A stretch of DNA of 64,000 bases from Siphonodentalium dalli (taxonomy: Eukaryota; Mollusca; Scaphopoda; Gadilida; Siphonodentaliidae): the NCBI GenBank assembly GCA_032622095.1, contig CP136061.1:54631762-54695761 (forward strand), given 5' to 3'. Under the pieces are notes generated by a model. That model saw only the letters and a list, made by a program, of their open reading frames with translations. It searched no databases and was not told the origin of the DNA. Position numbers and translations under genes: made by a program. Positions 43,805 through 54,357 of this stretch are shown here, piece by piece (position 1 is the stretch's first letter; every line of letters begins with the position of its first letter).

Positions 43805-44871
43805 CAGAGACGTGCCGACGGGGGTTGGGGTGTCTCACACCCCCCCCCCCAACTTTGGTCAAAATGTTCAACAGTTGGAAATTTCATACCTGCCAAAACA
43901 TTAGTTGGAAATTTCACACCAACATTAAGTTGAAAATGTTCTTGTAGTTTGATTTTCAAACAATTTATTTGCATATTTTCCTATTTTTGGTAAATATTTT
44001 GGACTGAAATGGTCATCAGTCGGAAATTTCCAACCTTAGGAGGGTGACAGGTTGGAAATTTCCAACACTTGGACAATTTGTGTCCTGGTCTCTCCCCTGT
44101 GGCCAGTCAAAAAACTGCTAGTTAATTTAAGAAAATAATATTGTCATGCATTTGGTCAACATTGTCATTGGAATTGTCATCAGTTGAAAATTTCCAACCT
44201 AAGTGGGGGTGTCGGGTTTGAAATTCCAACTCTAGGAAGGTTTGAGGCTAGTCTAGATGCTAGGATTTTGAGATTTTCTTGTTCAGATTAAAAAAAAATT
44301 GCACACCGGGCCGACTATCGTTGTCATTGTACCTTCCCCCGTGGCCAATACAAAACTGCTAATTAGTTTAACAAAACAATATTTTACTTCATTTGGTCAA
44401 ACTTGTGGACTGAAATAGTCATCAGTTGGAGAGTTTTCCAACCTGAGGGGAAATATGAGGTTTGAAAATTCCAACACCCGGAAAGGTTCAGTTGAGGCCA
44501 GTCTAGATGCATGCTAGGATTTAATATTTTCTTTTATAGTTTTAAAAATGTTCTCACACCGGGCCGAAGAACCATGGTTAACCCGGTGTGTCCCCGCCTC
44601 TTGTCCGTATCCGTGGGAATTTATCTGGAGTTAGACCATTATATGTTATGATTTATGCAATTGTTCAGGTTAAACTATCTGAATTTTCAAACCTGGAATT
44701 TAGAACCATGTTTAAAAAAATATATATATAGGATAATAGGCGTGAGCACTGATGTACAAGGGGGATGGTGCAAATGGAATTTGTGTTTGGGGTGATTCTG
44801 ATTCAAGGGGGTACAGTTGGAATTTCCCATGGTGGACACCCCCTAACGGAAACCATATAGCCACGTCCCTG
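43805..44871. mobile_element. hAT-type family J element, complete, 1067 bp
   Basis: Ends CAGAGACGTGCC and, from the right, CAGGGACGTGGC. The flanks are GATATAGA at 43797-43804 and 44872-44879, a perfect 8-bp duplication. The interior is built from repeats of 'cagttggaaatttccaacct' type plus 'caccgggccga' modules, with C-runs near the left end. No transposase frame. Confidence 0.9.
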
Positions 44872-44879
44872 GATATAGA

Positions 44880-45240
44880 GAGGCAAACAGAACGATACCA
44901 TATATATACAATATGCGGTTGCATCTAATTTGGATTTCTTGGGATGTCTTTAGTGCACTTTTGTGATTACGAGAGCTTGTTTCCCCCCTGATTTCTGCTC
45001 AATATGTGGTCTTCTTCTTTAAAAGTTTTATATGATTTCAAACGGGGGGTGGCACCAGGATATCCCCGACAGGGGGGGGGGGGGGGCGGGGCTTTAGCTG
45101 CCGGGTTGACCATTACATAACTCACCGACGGGGGATGGCTATGACTCCCCGACAGGGTTGGGATGTAGCCCTTGACCCCCCCCCCCTCCCGGGTGCCACC
45201 CAACATAACTTAGTATCGATTATTTAGCATGAGGTGTCAA
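44880..45240. repeat. G/C-run foldback between the two J elements
   Basis: 'ggggggtggcacc' (about 45043) pairs with 'ggtgccaccc' (about 45191) around 'ccccgacaggggg' units, with a G15 run at 45073 and a C13 run near 45174. The frame at 44967-45206 on the minus strand is a product of it. Confidence 0.7.
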
Positions 45241-45991
45241 GTAGGGACTTGTCGACAGGGGTGGTTATGCAGGGGTTTTTACCCCCCAATTGTAGTCATA
45301 CCTAATACCCCGAGCAAAATTAATTGGAAAATTCACACCAAAATTAGGTTGAAATTGTTCTCGTAGTTTTGATTTTCCAACACTTTCTTAGTGACGAATT
45401 TGTTGTTTTTAGACCAACATTTGCATATTTCCCTTTCATTTGCAAAATTATGGACTCAAATATCCATCAGTTGGCAATTTTGAAACCTATGGGTGAGTGT
45501 CAGGTTAATAATTTCCCAGAATTGGAAAACTTGAGGCCGGTCTATGCTATAGGATTGTCAAATGTTCATGTTCATATTTCAAAAATGTTCTCACATCGGG
45601 CCTAACCATCGGCCGACCCGTGCGTGTGCTCTGTGTCCTTGCCAGTAGTTACTCGCTAATTAATTTAAGAAAAAATAGATCGGGGTGTAAATTTGTGTGG
45701 TGTTATACCACTATATATAGATGTTAAGATGTTTTAATCTCATACTGGGCCGAACCATCTTTTGTATCCCCCCCCCCCGCACGACAAGTGGCCACAATAT
45801 TACTGGTTCATTTGGAATAGTCTACCATCTGGTAGTCTGTGAGGGAACATTTGGGAAAAATCAAAGGGGGGGGGGGGGGTGCAAATTGATTTACGCAAAC
45901 TTATGAGTTTGGTGTCGTTCAATGGGGTGGGGTGCATTTGGAAATTCCAAGGTGGAGACCACCCCAACGAAAACCCTCTAACCAAGTCTCG
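45241..45991. mobile_element. hAT-type family J element, older copy
   Basis: Left end 'tagggacttgtcgacagggg' and right end 'ccaagtctcg' are diverged forms of the J termini. The flanks (GGTGTCAA and AGTGCCAA) agree at six of eight positions. C-runs and G-runs occur at about 45769 and 45867. Confidence 0.65.
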
Positions 45992-46024
45992 AGTGCCAAA
46001 TATCCCACACTCAACCAGGGGTAC

Positions 46025-46287
46025 CTCTCGCAACTTTAGTTTCTGCCCTCAGCATAGGCCTATTTGTTTCTTATCCGAGAATACACTTCACCGGCGGCAA
46101 TGTATTAACCATACTCTGAAAGAAAACGCTTCCGTGACGATCACGCGATAAAGTCGTGCTGCAAGTAAGACGATAATTGTGTTGTAGAAATGATACGGAA
46201 GACCGATTGTCACAAATTTCAACATCAAAATACACAGGGCAAGACTTATCGATCCAAACTGTGGAGTGTGTTTTCGTTGTGTATTTT
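46025..46287 (-). other. Segment open in two minus-strand frames
   Basis: On the minus strand, both the frame reading CPVYFDVEICDNRSSVSF and the frame reading FGSISLALCILMLKFVTIGL (hydrophobic, membrane-like) stay open for about 190 bp, ending just before 46060. No start with context, no domain and no partner exon is seen. It could be a decayed gene fragment or chance. Confidence 0.25.
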
Positions 46288-46336
46288 TCGCATATACCCA
46301 TGGTTATATATAAACGGACTACGAGCATCTGACTGA
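46288..46336 (-). repeat. Right member of a 44-bp inverted pair
   Basis: 'ccatggttatatataaacgg' and 'ctacgagcatctgactg' are the reverse complement of 43448-43495. Confidence 0.8.
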
Positions 46337-46424
46337 AGGTTTTTATATTTTTATATATATAAATTTTGATGTGTACAATTAGATTCAAGTTATTCATTAG
46401 AATTAACCATTTCTTTGATTTGAA

Positions 46425-46475
46425 CTTTAAAATATTATATGAACATTTTCCACAAATGAATAGGAATTTATCTGT
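46425..46475. repeat. Family C fragment
   Basis: 'aacattttccacaaatgaat' resembles the 'aacatttcccaccattgaat' part of C copies. Confidence 0.4.
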
Positions 46476-46498
46476 TTGTCTATATGTGTATGCATATA

Positions 46499-46711
46499 TA
46501 GTAATGCTCTAATTAATCGACCTCTTAACCAAAGCAGAATTATGGGTAACTTTTCAGGATTTAGTCGGAAATATGGCTTGTTGCCATTCATCGGAAAGCT
46601 CTCCCCGAGAGCTTTCCGATGAATGGCAACAAGCCATATTTCCGACTAAATCCTGAAAAGTTACCCATAATTCTGCTTTGGTTAAGAGGTCGATTAATTA
46701 GAGCATTACTG
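46499..46711. mobile_element. Family A foldback MITE, copy 13 (perfect arms)
   Basis: Full length with TA flanks. The two arms share all private variants of this copy (GCTCTAATTAATCGACCTC and CCAAAG), none of which is the family consensus. It is the clearest case of matched arms. Confidence 0.92.
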
Positions 46712-47514
46712 TATAGTCCCTGACCATTCTCCAGATGAACTAGAATGCACTCAGAGAGTTGCCAACGTGCGCAAAAATGTAATAAACAATAATTTAAAAA
46801 ATAATTTCACTGTATTTTACTTAATTTATTTAATTTAATTTAATGTTAGAAAAATTACCATTTCTCATTTCATCACAGATAAATTCAAATTACTATATTA
46901 ATCATTTAAGTAATTAAAACCAATTCCATGTTGCCGAAAGGATGAGACTTTAATATCAATTACATTTTTTTCAGCGGCATATTTTCATTTTCCGATAGTC
47001 AAAGTTGACCAAAGGAGCAATTATAAGAAATAATTAATACTATTTGTGTAAATATTGATAGCAGCCAATATGCAACAATAAATATCAATAATTAATCAAT
47101 AATTAATCAATAAGATCATTTTATGTAATAAACTCTTCAAACGGTGTTTGTGTCAACAAATGCGTTTTTTTTTGTGTTATGTCATTCGTCGTATTTGACC
47201 CGGAAATCGGCTGAAGGTTAGGCTAATCAGCCTATTGCGTCGAATTACGAAATCGAAAATCGAAATCGAGGCTCAATACGAGCATGCCAGTTTTAAATAT
47301 AGAAACAGGGAATCCCGACAAATGGCGATATCGGCGACAAACAAATAATCGAAAACAACACATAAAATAAACATAGCAAAAACGTGGCACAGTAAAAATG
47401 TCAGAACGCCACGAGGTTTTACGTCGTTTTTGGTGATGTCATGGAGTGAAACGGAGTAGGGTGACACCAACCTACGAATCTGTCTGATCGCCATACTGTT
47501 GCGCGAGCGCACGT
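46712..47514 (-). other. A+T-rich stretch, then a G+C-richer block with a membrane-like frame
   Basis: 46790-47110 is simple 'ttaattta'- and 'caataatta'-type sequence. Between 47270 and 47500 base composition rises. A minus-strand frame (MAIRQIRRLVSPYSVSLHD onward) contains one hydrophobic stretch (TFLLCHVFAMFILCVVFDYL). Its longer open form starts in family C sequence. No splice sites or homologue were recognised, so it stays an unsupported frame. Confidence 0.25.
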
Positions 47515-47583
47515 AATAATAGACCAATCCAATGAGTACTTTTACAACAGAGTGGGAAAATTCATTCATTAAAGGAAGGGTTA
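47515..47583 (+). repeat. Family C tail
   Basis: 'aataatagaccaatccaatg' to 'cattaaaggaagggttat'. A family B element follows within 25 bp. Confidence 0.65.
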
Positions 47584-47607
47584 TAATAGAGCAATGTCAT
47601 GTCATTG

Positions 47608-47985
47608 ACTAGTGATGCTACCCATACAGCGGGCTAGCATCACTAAATTCATCCTCTGGGGACCTCATTCTGCTTTAATAGGCCTCATCTCGTCTGGAAA
47701 GAATCTTTTTTAGTTTCTTTAGAATCTTCTTTAGACAGTTTCTATTTATTTTTTTAGTTTAGTTTCTCTATATCCCCAAATTGGCAGACGACACAATGCA
47801 TAATCGAGGTGCCCAATGGGTGCGCATCACCATCTTCAACATCTGGAAACATAAACCTGTGCGTAGGTCTCCCATAGCAGATGAGGACATGCATAATGAG
47901 GTCCACAGAGGATGAATTTGGGGATTCCAGCCCACAGCATCACTAAATATACCCTCTGGGGACCTCATTCACCATATTTTGAGGT
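47608..47985. mobile_element. Family B element, copy 10
   Basis: Two degraded hairpins flank the standard body ('ggcagacgacacaatgcata', 'aggtctcccatagcag'). The right terminus is the alternative 'caccatattttgaggtctgg'. The left arm is deleted. Confidence 0.75.
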
Positions 47986-48505
47986 CTGGAGGTGGGAGTA
48001 ATTCACAGCCTCTAGGTTTATATAGGACCGAGTCCTGCCCTGTTGCTCTTCTATAACAGACTTTGATTCAAAATACGTACTACATGCACACGTGGAGGCC
48101 GGGCCGGGCATTCACGTAGATCCTTGAATGTGCAAAATTTTGAGCTTGAAATTGGTCTAGTCAAGGACATTATATTTCCAGACTTTAGAATGTACATATC
48201 ACCTTGAACTTTGTGCAGATATTAAGATAAGCGTGATAGTATTGTGTGGCATCAACCCCCATATTTCAGCTTCTACGCCCTCAGCATTCAACACTCAGTT
48301 TCTATATTTAGTGATTGGAACGTCTGGTTTTCTCCCAGTGTGCTTCTTTGATCTGTAAAGTTATAAATAATACACCTAAAAGGTTGAGCGTATATAGGTA
48401 CTCAATCATACAGTATATTCTTACCCAAATCACTTCCCAGGTTGCTTCGTGACCCTAGGGAACGCCATAGATCGTTAATTAAGTTTTTTTCCGTGTATGT
48501 TACAG
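47986..48505 (+). other. Unique stretch ending in the intron 3' end before 48506
   Basis: No repeat recognised. The last 25 bp ('aagtttttttccgtgtatgt', then 'tacag') form a polypyrimidine tract and acceptor. Confidence 0.45.
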
Positions 48506-48629
48506 GTTCGAGAGACCTGACAAGAGAATTGTTTCTGAACAAGTTCAGCCGCCGGTGACCTCACAAACATCATTAAATGATTCATATGGCTCATACCAAA
48601 CCATGGGATCAACGAAGCCACACGCACCG
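48506..48629 (+). CDS. Internal coding exon, 124 bp, of an unrecognised gene
   Basis: A T-rich tract and AG (48504-48505) precede it, and CCG|GTAAGT (donor GT at 48630) follows. Read from the second base, the 41 codons are open and begin FERPDKRIVSEQVQPPVTSQ and end SYQTMGSTKPHAP. The other forward frame tested meets a stop within 15 bp. The peptide is rich in Ser, Thr, Gln and Pro with no hydrophobic segment, so it is probably a disordered region of an intracellular protein. The incoming phase needs two bases from the previous exon, and all three candidate first exons (10344, 14938, 19870) supply exactly that. The exiting phase is 0, and no further exon was found before the window's end. Start and function are unknown. 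Confidence 0.6.
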
Positions 48630-48985
48630 GTAAGTCCATTTTCTCATCTTAGTTCATTCAAATACTAGTAGATGTTTTGTCATTCACAACATTTAAAAAA
48701 AAAATTTTGTTTCAGCGAAAAGCATTGCGAGGTACATGTATATCTTGACATTAGCTGAGCATACATGCATGCAGAAAAAGTTTCAACATTTGTCCATCAT
48801 TGAATGGTTAGATATATTCGTACCTTACCTTTTAAAGCCCCACATTTTCCGCTGTCGGTCGTTTTCACTACATACACAAGAAAATTTCTGATGTTTCCAA
48901 AATATCATAACTACACATGTATTGGATTCGCTGACACAAAATTTATTTTTGCCAAATTCTGTTAAAAGTTGCCAAAATATATTTA
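48630..48985 (+). other. Intron start after the 48506 exon
   Basis: Unique A+T-rich sequence with no repeat family recognised. Confidence 0.4.
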
Positions 48986-49140
48986 GGTGATAACGGTGTG
49001 GTGTTTTGTGATTTTGGAAAGGCACAGGCCGAGTATACTGTGGCAATTTTTCGGCGACGGTGGTGTCGGAGCCGATTAACGGGTATTTCAAAAATTGCCA
49101 CAGTATATTCGCCCTGTACCTTCCGAAATCACAAAAATAA
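48986..49140. repeat. Inverted repeat of about 150 bp
   Basis: Left arm 'ttttgtgattttggaaaggc', then 'gtatactgtggcaattttt'. Right arm 'aaaaattgccacagtatatt', then 'ccttccgaaatcacaaaa'. The loop is 'cggcgacggtggtgtcggag' plus about 15 bp. A related but broken sequence follows at 49550-49625 ('aataacggtgtgttcagaaa'). Confidence 0.8.
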
Positions 49141-50115
49141 TTCTCTTCAAACTTAAAATAGTATTTCAACACACACATGCCTTGTAATTATCAACAAAAT
49201 GTGCAGTCAGAGAAAACCCTCAGCCAATTCACGACTTTTTAAAAACAAAAAAACATAGTCCCTCAATTAATAGCATCGCTCTTACTACATGGTCAAAATG
49301 CTGAACAAGATAAAAAATTGCCACATAAAATAGAAATAAATCTGCATACAATTAGTTTCTGCATGTAACTGATATCTTTTTCAGATATTTATCACTTACA
49401 AATTATGTTTTCATGGGCGACCTGACCCAATCAGCCGGTTTTTATTTGACCACAAATTTCAAAAATGAATAATTGTTTACTCATTGTATGTATATTTCAT
49501 GCCGTCTCTGTTTCATATCACAAAATTTTGTTGCATGACATCGATACAATGATATTTAGGAAATAACGGTGTGTTCAGAAAGGACTTGGCGAATATACTG
49601 GATGTTAAAATTACTTAATCGGCGACAAAATTGTATTGTCTATATAGCAAACAGGTAACGGATGTAAGCTGCTGTCAAAATTGATGCATAAGAATATCCA
49701 ACGTTGGCGCTGATCGGGTCTATTTAATTTACGAAAGTTTTTCGATAATTGACTCTCCCGCAAATCTTTGATGTTTCAACCGGTATATTGGCAGCTTGTG
49801 CATTAGAATAAGATATTAGGGTGTTTATAGGAAATTTATTCTAATGTGTTGACAATTAATGGCTATCTGAAAGGTTCTATTGTTGGTTTAGACATATGCG
49901 ACCACAATATAACTAATCAAGTCTTGATGAAGATGCTATTGCCCATACCACAATGCAGTATTTGACTGCAGACTGTGTGCCAAATTGATATCAATGAATC
50001 AATCCCTCACACAGTTATAGATGCTAATTCTTAATGATTGTTGCCCCTCCAGTCGATTGTTATAAAACAACAAACCAATCATCTGCCAATATAATTATCG
50101 AAGAGCTGCATCAAC
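49141..50115. other. Mostly unique stretch
   Basis: Besides the related piece at 49550-49625, no repeat family, exon or RNA gene recognised. Confidence 0.4.
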
Positions 50116-50338
50116 TTTATCCCTTCCATGACTGAAGCTTCCTGAAATTTTGCAAAAACCCTGTGCCAATGCATTCTATTATATATGCGAGTCTCCCATA
50201 GGGAGCCTCGCATAAAAGAGAATACATTGGCCTAACAATATTTACCTTAACCTTGAAGCCAGTGCATTCTCTTATATATCTGAGGCTCCCTATGGGAGAC
50301 TCACATATATAAAAATGCACTGGCACAATATCTTTAAT
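50116..50338. mobile_element. Family D element, copy 4 (right end missing)
   Basis: Left 'cccttccatgactgaagctt', two 'attctattatatatgcgag'-type hairpins around 'cctaacaatatttacctt', and a right end broken at 'ggcacaatatctttaa'. TTAA is lost on the left (TTAT). Confidence 0.7.
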
Positions 50339-50402
50339 GGGCAGAAATTAACTTGGTCAGTGAGCCATATATATGAAATCAAGATGAAATGACTAAACTC
50401 AA

Positions 50403-50774
50403 CAAGCCTGCAAATAGTGTGTCTGAGGTCCCCAGAAGGTGAATTTAGTGACGCTATCCCACATAGCGGACTAGCATTACCAAACTCAATGTCTGGATCC
50501 TCATTCTGCAGAGGCCTCAACTGCAAATAGGAGACTTAGGATTAGATTGAAGTTTCCCAGTTGAAGTTGGTGATGTTCACCTATTAGTCACCTCGATTAT
50601 GCATTTTTTCTTCTGCAAATTAGGGGATATAGAAACTGAACAGAAGGGGAAAAGTAACTAAAAGTTATGTTAATTTGAGACTATAGATACTTCCCAGAAG
50701 ATGAGCAAAGCAGAATGAATTCACCCTCTGGGTACCTCATTCTGCAAATGACAGACACACTATTTGAAGTCTTG
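50403..50774. mobile_element. Family B element, copy 11
   Basis: CAAGCCTGCAAATAGTGTG to 'cacactatttgaagtcttg'. The body ('cagttgaagttggtgatgtt', 'aaaagtaactaaaa') is present in the opposite orientation to most copies. The right hairpin is partly deleted and no target duplication is readable. Confidence 0.75.
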
Positions 50775-51238
50775 CAAGTCAGTTAGCAATGTCACTGGGG
50801 CAACCTACTTCCTGTTATGGAATCCTAGGTGACATAATCCATCCCAATGATAGCAATAGTAGCTGTCGACTTCATTAGTCTAGTATCGGGATACCATATG
50901 ATACCTTAACTTTAAAAAGCAATGTAATTTCACAAAAGATGGCGAGAAAAACCAATTTGATGGTGGCTTTACAATTTATGATGACAATACGTATCGAGTT
51001 CAGACTGATTTACCATTTGATGGGCATATAAAGCAAAGAAGGTATTGTGCTATTACGAGGACTAATGACATAGGCATCTAACACTTCCGCTTGAGTGCCG
51101 ATCATTTTACATTTTCGTAAGATTTCATTATATTGTTCATTATAAGTTGGATAGAATTGGTCATTGATTTTTCTTCTATATCAAAATATTTCAACAGGAA
51201 AATATTGATTAATGTGGTGGGGGGAATGGTCAGTTATA
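50775..51238. other. Unassigned stretch
   Basis: No repeat family or exon recognised. Confidence 0.4.
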
Positions 51239-51451
51239 CAGTAAAGCCCTAAATAATCAACTCCTTAACCACAGCAGAATTATGGGTAATTTTTCAGGAT
51301 TTAGTCGGAAATATGGCTTGTTGCCATTCATCGGAAAGCTCTCACTGAGAGCTTTCCGATGAATGGCAACAAGCCATATTTCCGTCTAAATCCGGAAAAA
51401 TTACCCATAATTCTGCTGTGGTAAAGGAGTTGATTATTTAGGGCATTACTG
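51239..51451. mobile_element. Family A foldback MITE, copy 14 (full length)
   Basis: TA flanks. Both arms share the private variant ATCAACTCC / GGAGTTGAT, which no other copy has in both arms. Confidence 0.92.
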
Positions 51452-52313
51452 TACTTAGGAGTATGTTAACAGTTAAGTCAACTTATAATCTTTGGGGGAG
51501 AGCCTCATTTGGCAAGGTTCATGGCACATTAGTCCAACATAAGTCCTTCAGCAATGGATCAGCTGGTTAATTCCCAATAGGCGCAGATTTGTGATCCTCT
51601 CTTTGGAAACACCTGGGTTTGTCACTTGCTTTTCAGGGGATTGATGGTTTTGATATGTGGTGGAGTCAATAAAAACTCAGCCTTAGCACAGTCTTTCCTC
51701 CACCCATATAATTGACAATGCCGTGATATGGCCTAGCTGCTGAAACGAAGATAAACTGTATATAAGCCAAGCCATGCTCTTCATGATTCAGATAAAAGAC
51801 AGTAATTGTCACATTGTCATGTTCGTGTGATAGAAGTAGTTTGATAAATAAATTAACTACTTATCATACTCATATACGTCTTACAAAGACATCATGTAGT
51901 ATAGTATAAACTATATATAGAATTAATTTATCATCAAAGAAGGAAAAATGGATCCGTGTGACATGGAAAATTTAAGAGTCTTCCGTTACAAACAAAATCC
52001 ACTTTAACGCACAAAACAAACATGGGATCTTGGAAATTTGTCAGTTTGTGTGACGGAAAGAGCTGCACGTGTTTTATTATACAGGCTCCCAAAGTCTGCA
52101 TGGAAATGAGATGTAAATTATTCCCTTCATTCCATATATACCCCTGGAACTGCTTTAGTTAAACTGAAAACAAATGGAATACTTGCATGAAAGGCTAATA
52201 AACCATTTGATGACTACATACTCGCTAATGAGTAGTTACTGGCGTTGCAGGCATTGCACAAACTTTTGAGATTCACCTTAACATACACATGGGTTTTTTG
52301 TTAACCATTGTTC
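51452..52313. other. Mostly unique stretch
   Basis: Around 51660-51740, 'cagccttagcacagtctttc' and 'gacaatgccgtgatatgg' resemble 6990-7035, an unassigned old repeat. Nothing else recognised. Confidence 0.4.
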
Positions 52314-52321
52314 GGTCACAC

Positions 52322-53504
52322 CAGGGACCAGCCTAGACCTGATTTTCAGGGCGAAGTGACTTCTCCCTGTCACAAAAAAAAGGCGAAGTGGGCAATCGAT
52401 AGGGCGAAGTCGGCTTTACAAAATTGAAATCGACCAGTGCAGTAGTCGTCTATATAATTTACGAAAATAGGAGATATGTAATATCTAAATTAAAATGATG
52501 AAACAATGGTTCAAATATGGAATAATTTTGTTCAAATCATCACTCTAATAACAATGAATAATGTCCAAATATAATTGTGAGAGAATGGTAGCATTTTATA
52601 TAATAACGGCATTTTTACAACCGCTTATGAATACAAAAAAAAACAAAATAAATTTAAAAATGCTTATGAATACGAAAAAATGGCTAAACGAAACGAAATC
52701 TTGAATATTCTCACTCATTAAGTGCCACCGCACACGCTGCGATTAAAATCGTAAGTGGGGAAAATCGCAGGAGGAAGCATCCAATGCGCATGCCCACGAC
52801 AATATCGTAGCCAAATCGTAGCAATCAAGCACTGTTTTATTTTACCAGGAAAATCGTGGCGTGACTTTGGCAACGCGCGCGATCGTAGCTGTCACATGAC
52901 CACTGTCGCACTGGTCATGTTGTAAATACCACGAAAATCGTAGCTGCAAAGATCGCAGCACCGTAGCGTCTGCGGGCAAGCTACGATTTCTCCACCTACG
53001 ATTTTCCCCACTTACGATTTTAATCGTAGCGTCTGCGGTGGCACTAAAAGTGCCTGAGTTGGGTACAGATATTAATTAACATGTTACACAAATGAATTTG
53101 ATTTCAAAGTTGTCTGGCCTTTACAAACTTGAACAAAGGGGGTGATAAACTGACACATGGCAAGGTGTATGAGTTGTAATCTTTAGGTGTGATAATCTCA
53201 AAATCACAAGTCACTCTAGACACCTTTAATACGATGTATTCACGGCTGTCTGCAATCAACTCTCAGGTGTGAATATGCTCCCACATCGGATTAATACAGA
53301 CGTTAATAAGAATTATGATGTGTTATAAGACCCTGTCAATGGATAACTGGGTTCAATCAATGTTGGCAGTAAATTAGGATGAATATTTTGCCGATTTTCG
53401 GAAAATTCAGGGCGACTTAAACTTCGCCCGGCTGCAAAATTAGGGTGCAGTGAGCAAGAATAGGGAGACTTCTTCGCCCACGTCGCCCTCTCGGCTGGTC
53501 CCTG
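52322..53504. mobile_element. hAT-type non-autonomous element, 1183 bp
   Basis: Ends CAGGGACCAGCCTAGA and, from the right, CAGGGACCAGCCGAGA continue into 'gggcgaag' on both sides. The flanks are GGTCACAC at 52314-52321 and 53505-53512, a perfect 8-bp duplication. The end sequences resemble the 28900-30170 element ('cgaagt'-rich), suggesting a common parent. The frame at 53313-53546 lies over the right end. A Harbinger-type element is nested inside. Confidence 0.92.
52722..53044. mobile_element. Harbinger-type MITE nested in the hAT element, 323 bp
   Basis: Inverted ends GTGCCACCGCACACGCTGCG and, from the right, GTGCCACCGCAGACGCTACG pair over about 45 bp. The flanks are TAA at 52719-52721 and 53045-53047. 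A 3-bp TWA duplication is the mark of PIF/Harbinger transposases. The interior is rich in 'atcgtagc' and 'cgattt' repeats and more G+C-rich than the host element. Confidence 0.85.
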
Positions 53505-53512
53505 GGTCACAC

Positions 53513-53877
53513 AGGAAAAAATTGTTAACCCTATTTTTTGCTCCAAGTCCCCTTGAAGAACTAAATGAGCAACTCATTTGAATAAGTTTGATAATAAAAT
53601 TTTATTTTATTTTATGGTCAGCAAATTGTATTCCACACTACTACCGATAATTAGCACCTTCCACAATTTCATTCAATGTTCAAGTGGGACATAATTTCAT
53701 TACTATCTTTAGATCAAGTTATCCCATGCGCTACGCTCCTAACAAAAGTAAAATGTCCCAAATTGGTTGCATATATATTATGCCAGAAAATTCGAAATAA
53801 AATTAATATTCATTGATAGAATCGTTTATGGACAGGGGTCTTCGAATCATTTTTATTATTTTATATTCAGGAAACTA
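53513..53877. other. Unassigned stretch
   Basis: No repeat family or exon recognised. Confidence 0.4.
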
Positions 53878-54053
53878 CAGTAATGCTCTAAGTAATCGAC
53901 TTCTTAACCACAGCAGAATTATGGGTAACTTTTCAGGATTTAGTGGGAAATATGGCTTGTTGCCATTCATCGGAAAGCTCTCCCCGACTAAATCCTGAAA
54001 AATTACCCATAATTCTGCTGTGGTTAAGAAGTCGATTACTTAGAGCATTACTG
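53878..54053. mobile_element. Family A foldback MITE, copy 15
   Basis: TA flanks. Both outer arms share GCTCTAAGTAATCGACTTC, a variant not seen in both arms of any other copy. The right arm lacks about 35 bp near the centre. Confidence 0.88.
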
Positions 54054-54165
54054 TATATAAAACTTGTTATAGGAAGAGATAGACCATCTTGAAATGGTAT
54101 AATCCATCCAGTAATGATATGGTTAACTCCGAAAAGCATTGATTTATTTTCTGTAAAAATCCTGT

Positions 54166-54357
54166 TTAATTATTTCATGATGGGTGCAGGATTATTAAAG
54201 ATCCTGTGCCAGTGCATTCTTTTATATATGTAAGTATCCCATAGGGAGCCTTGTATATATAAGAGAATACCCTGGCTTACAAGGTCAAGGTAAATATTGT
54301 TAGACCAATGTATTCTTTTATATCAGAAATCAGAAGCTCCAGTCATGGCAGGGTTAA
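54166..54357. mobile_element. TTAA-flanked MITE family D, copy 5
   Basis: TTAA at 54166-54169 and 54354-54357. Ends 'ttatttcatgatgggtgc' and 'agctccagtcatggcaggg', with 'attcttttatatatg' hairpins inside. Confidence 0.8.

Noticed and set aside
44967-45206. Pro/Gly-rich minus-strand frame
   Set aside because: A product of the G and C runs between two transposons.
46071-46397. 108-codon minus-strand frame
   Set aside because: It runs through the 44-bp inverted repeat and simple A+T sequence. Two frames are open over the same stretch, so openness is not evidence of coding. The segment is kept only as 'other'.
48825-49178. 117-codon minus-strand frame next to the 48506 exon
   Set aside because: About half of it is an inverted repeat (48986-49140), and it has no splice sites joining it to the plus-strand exon.
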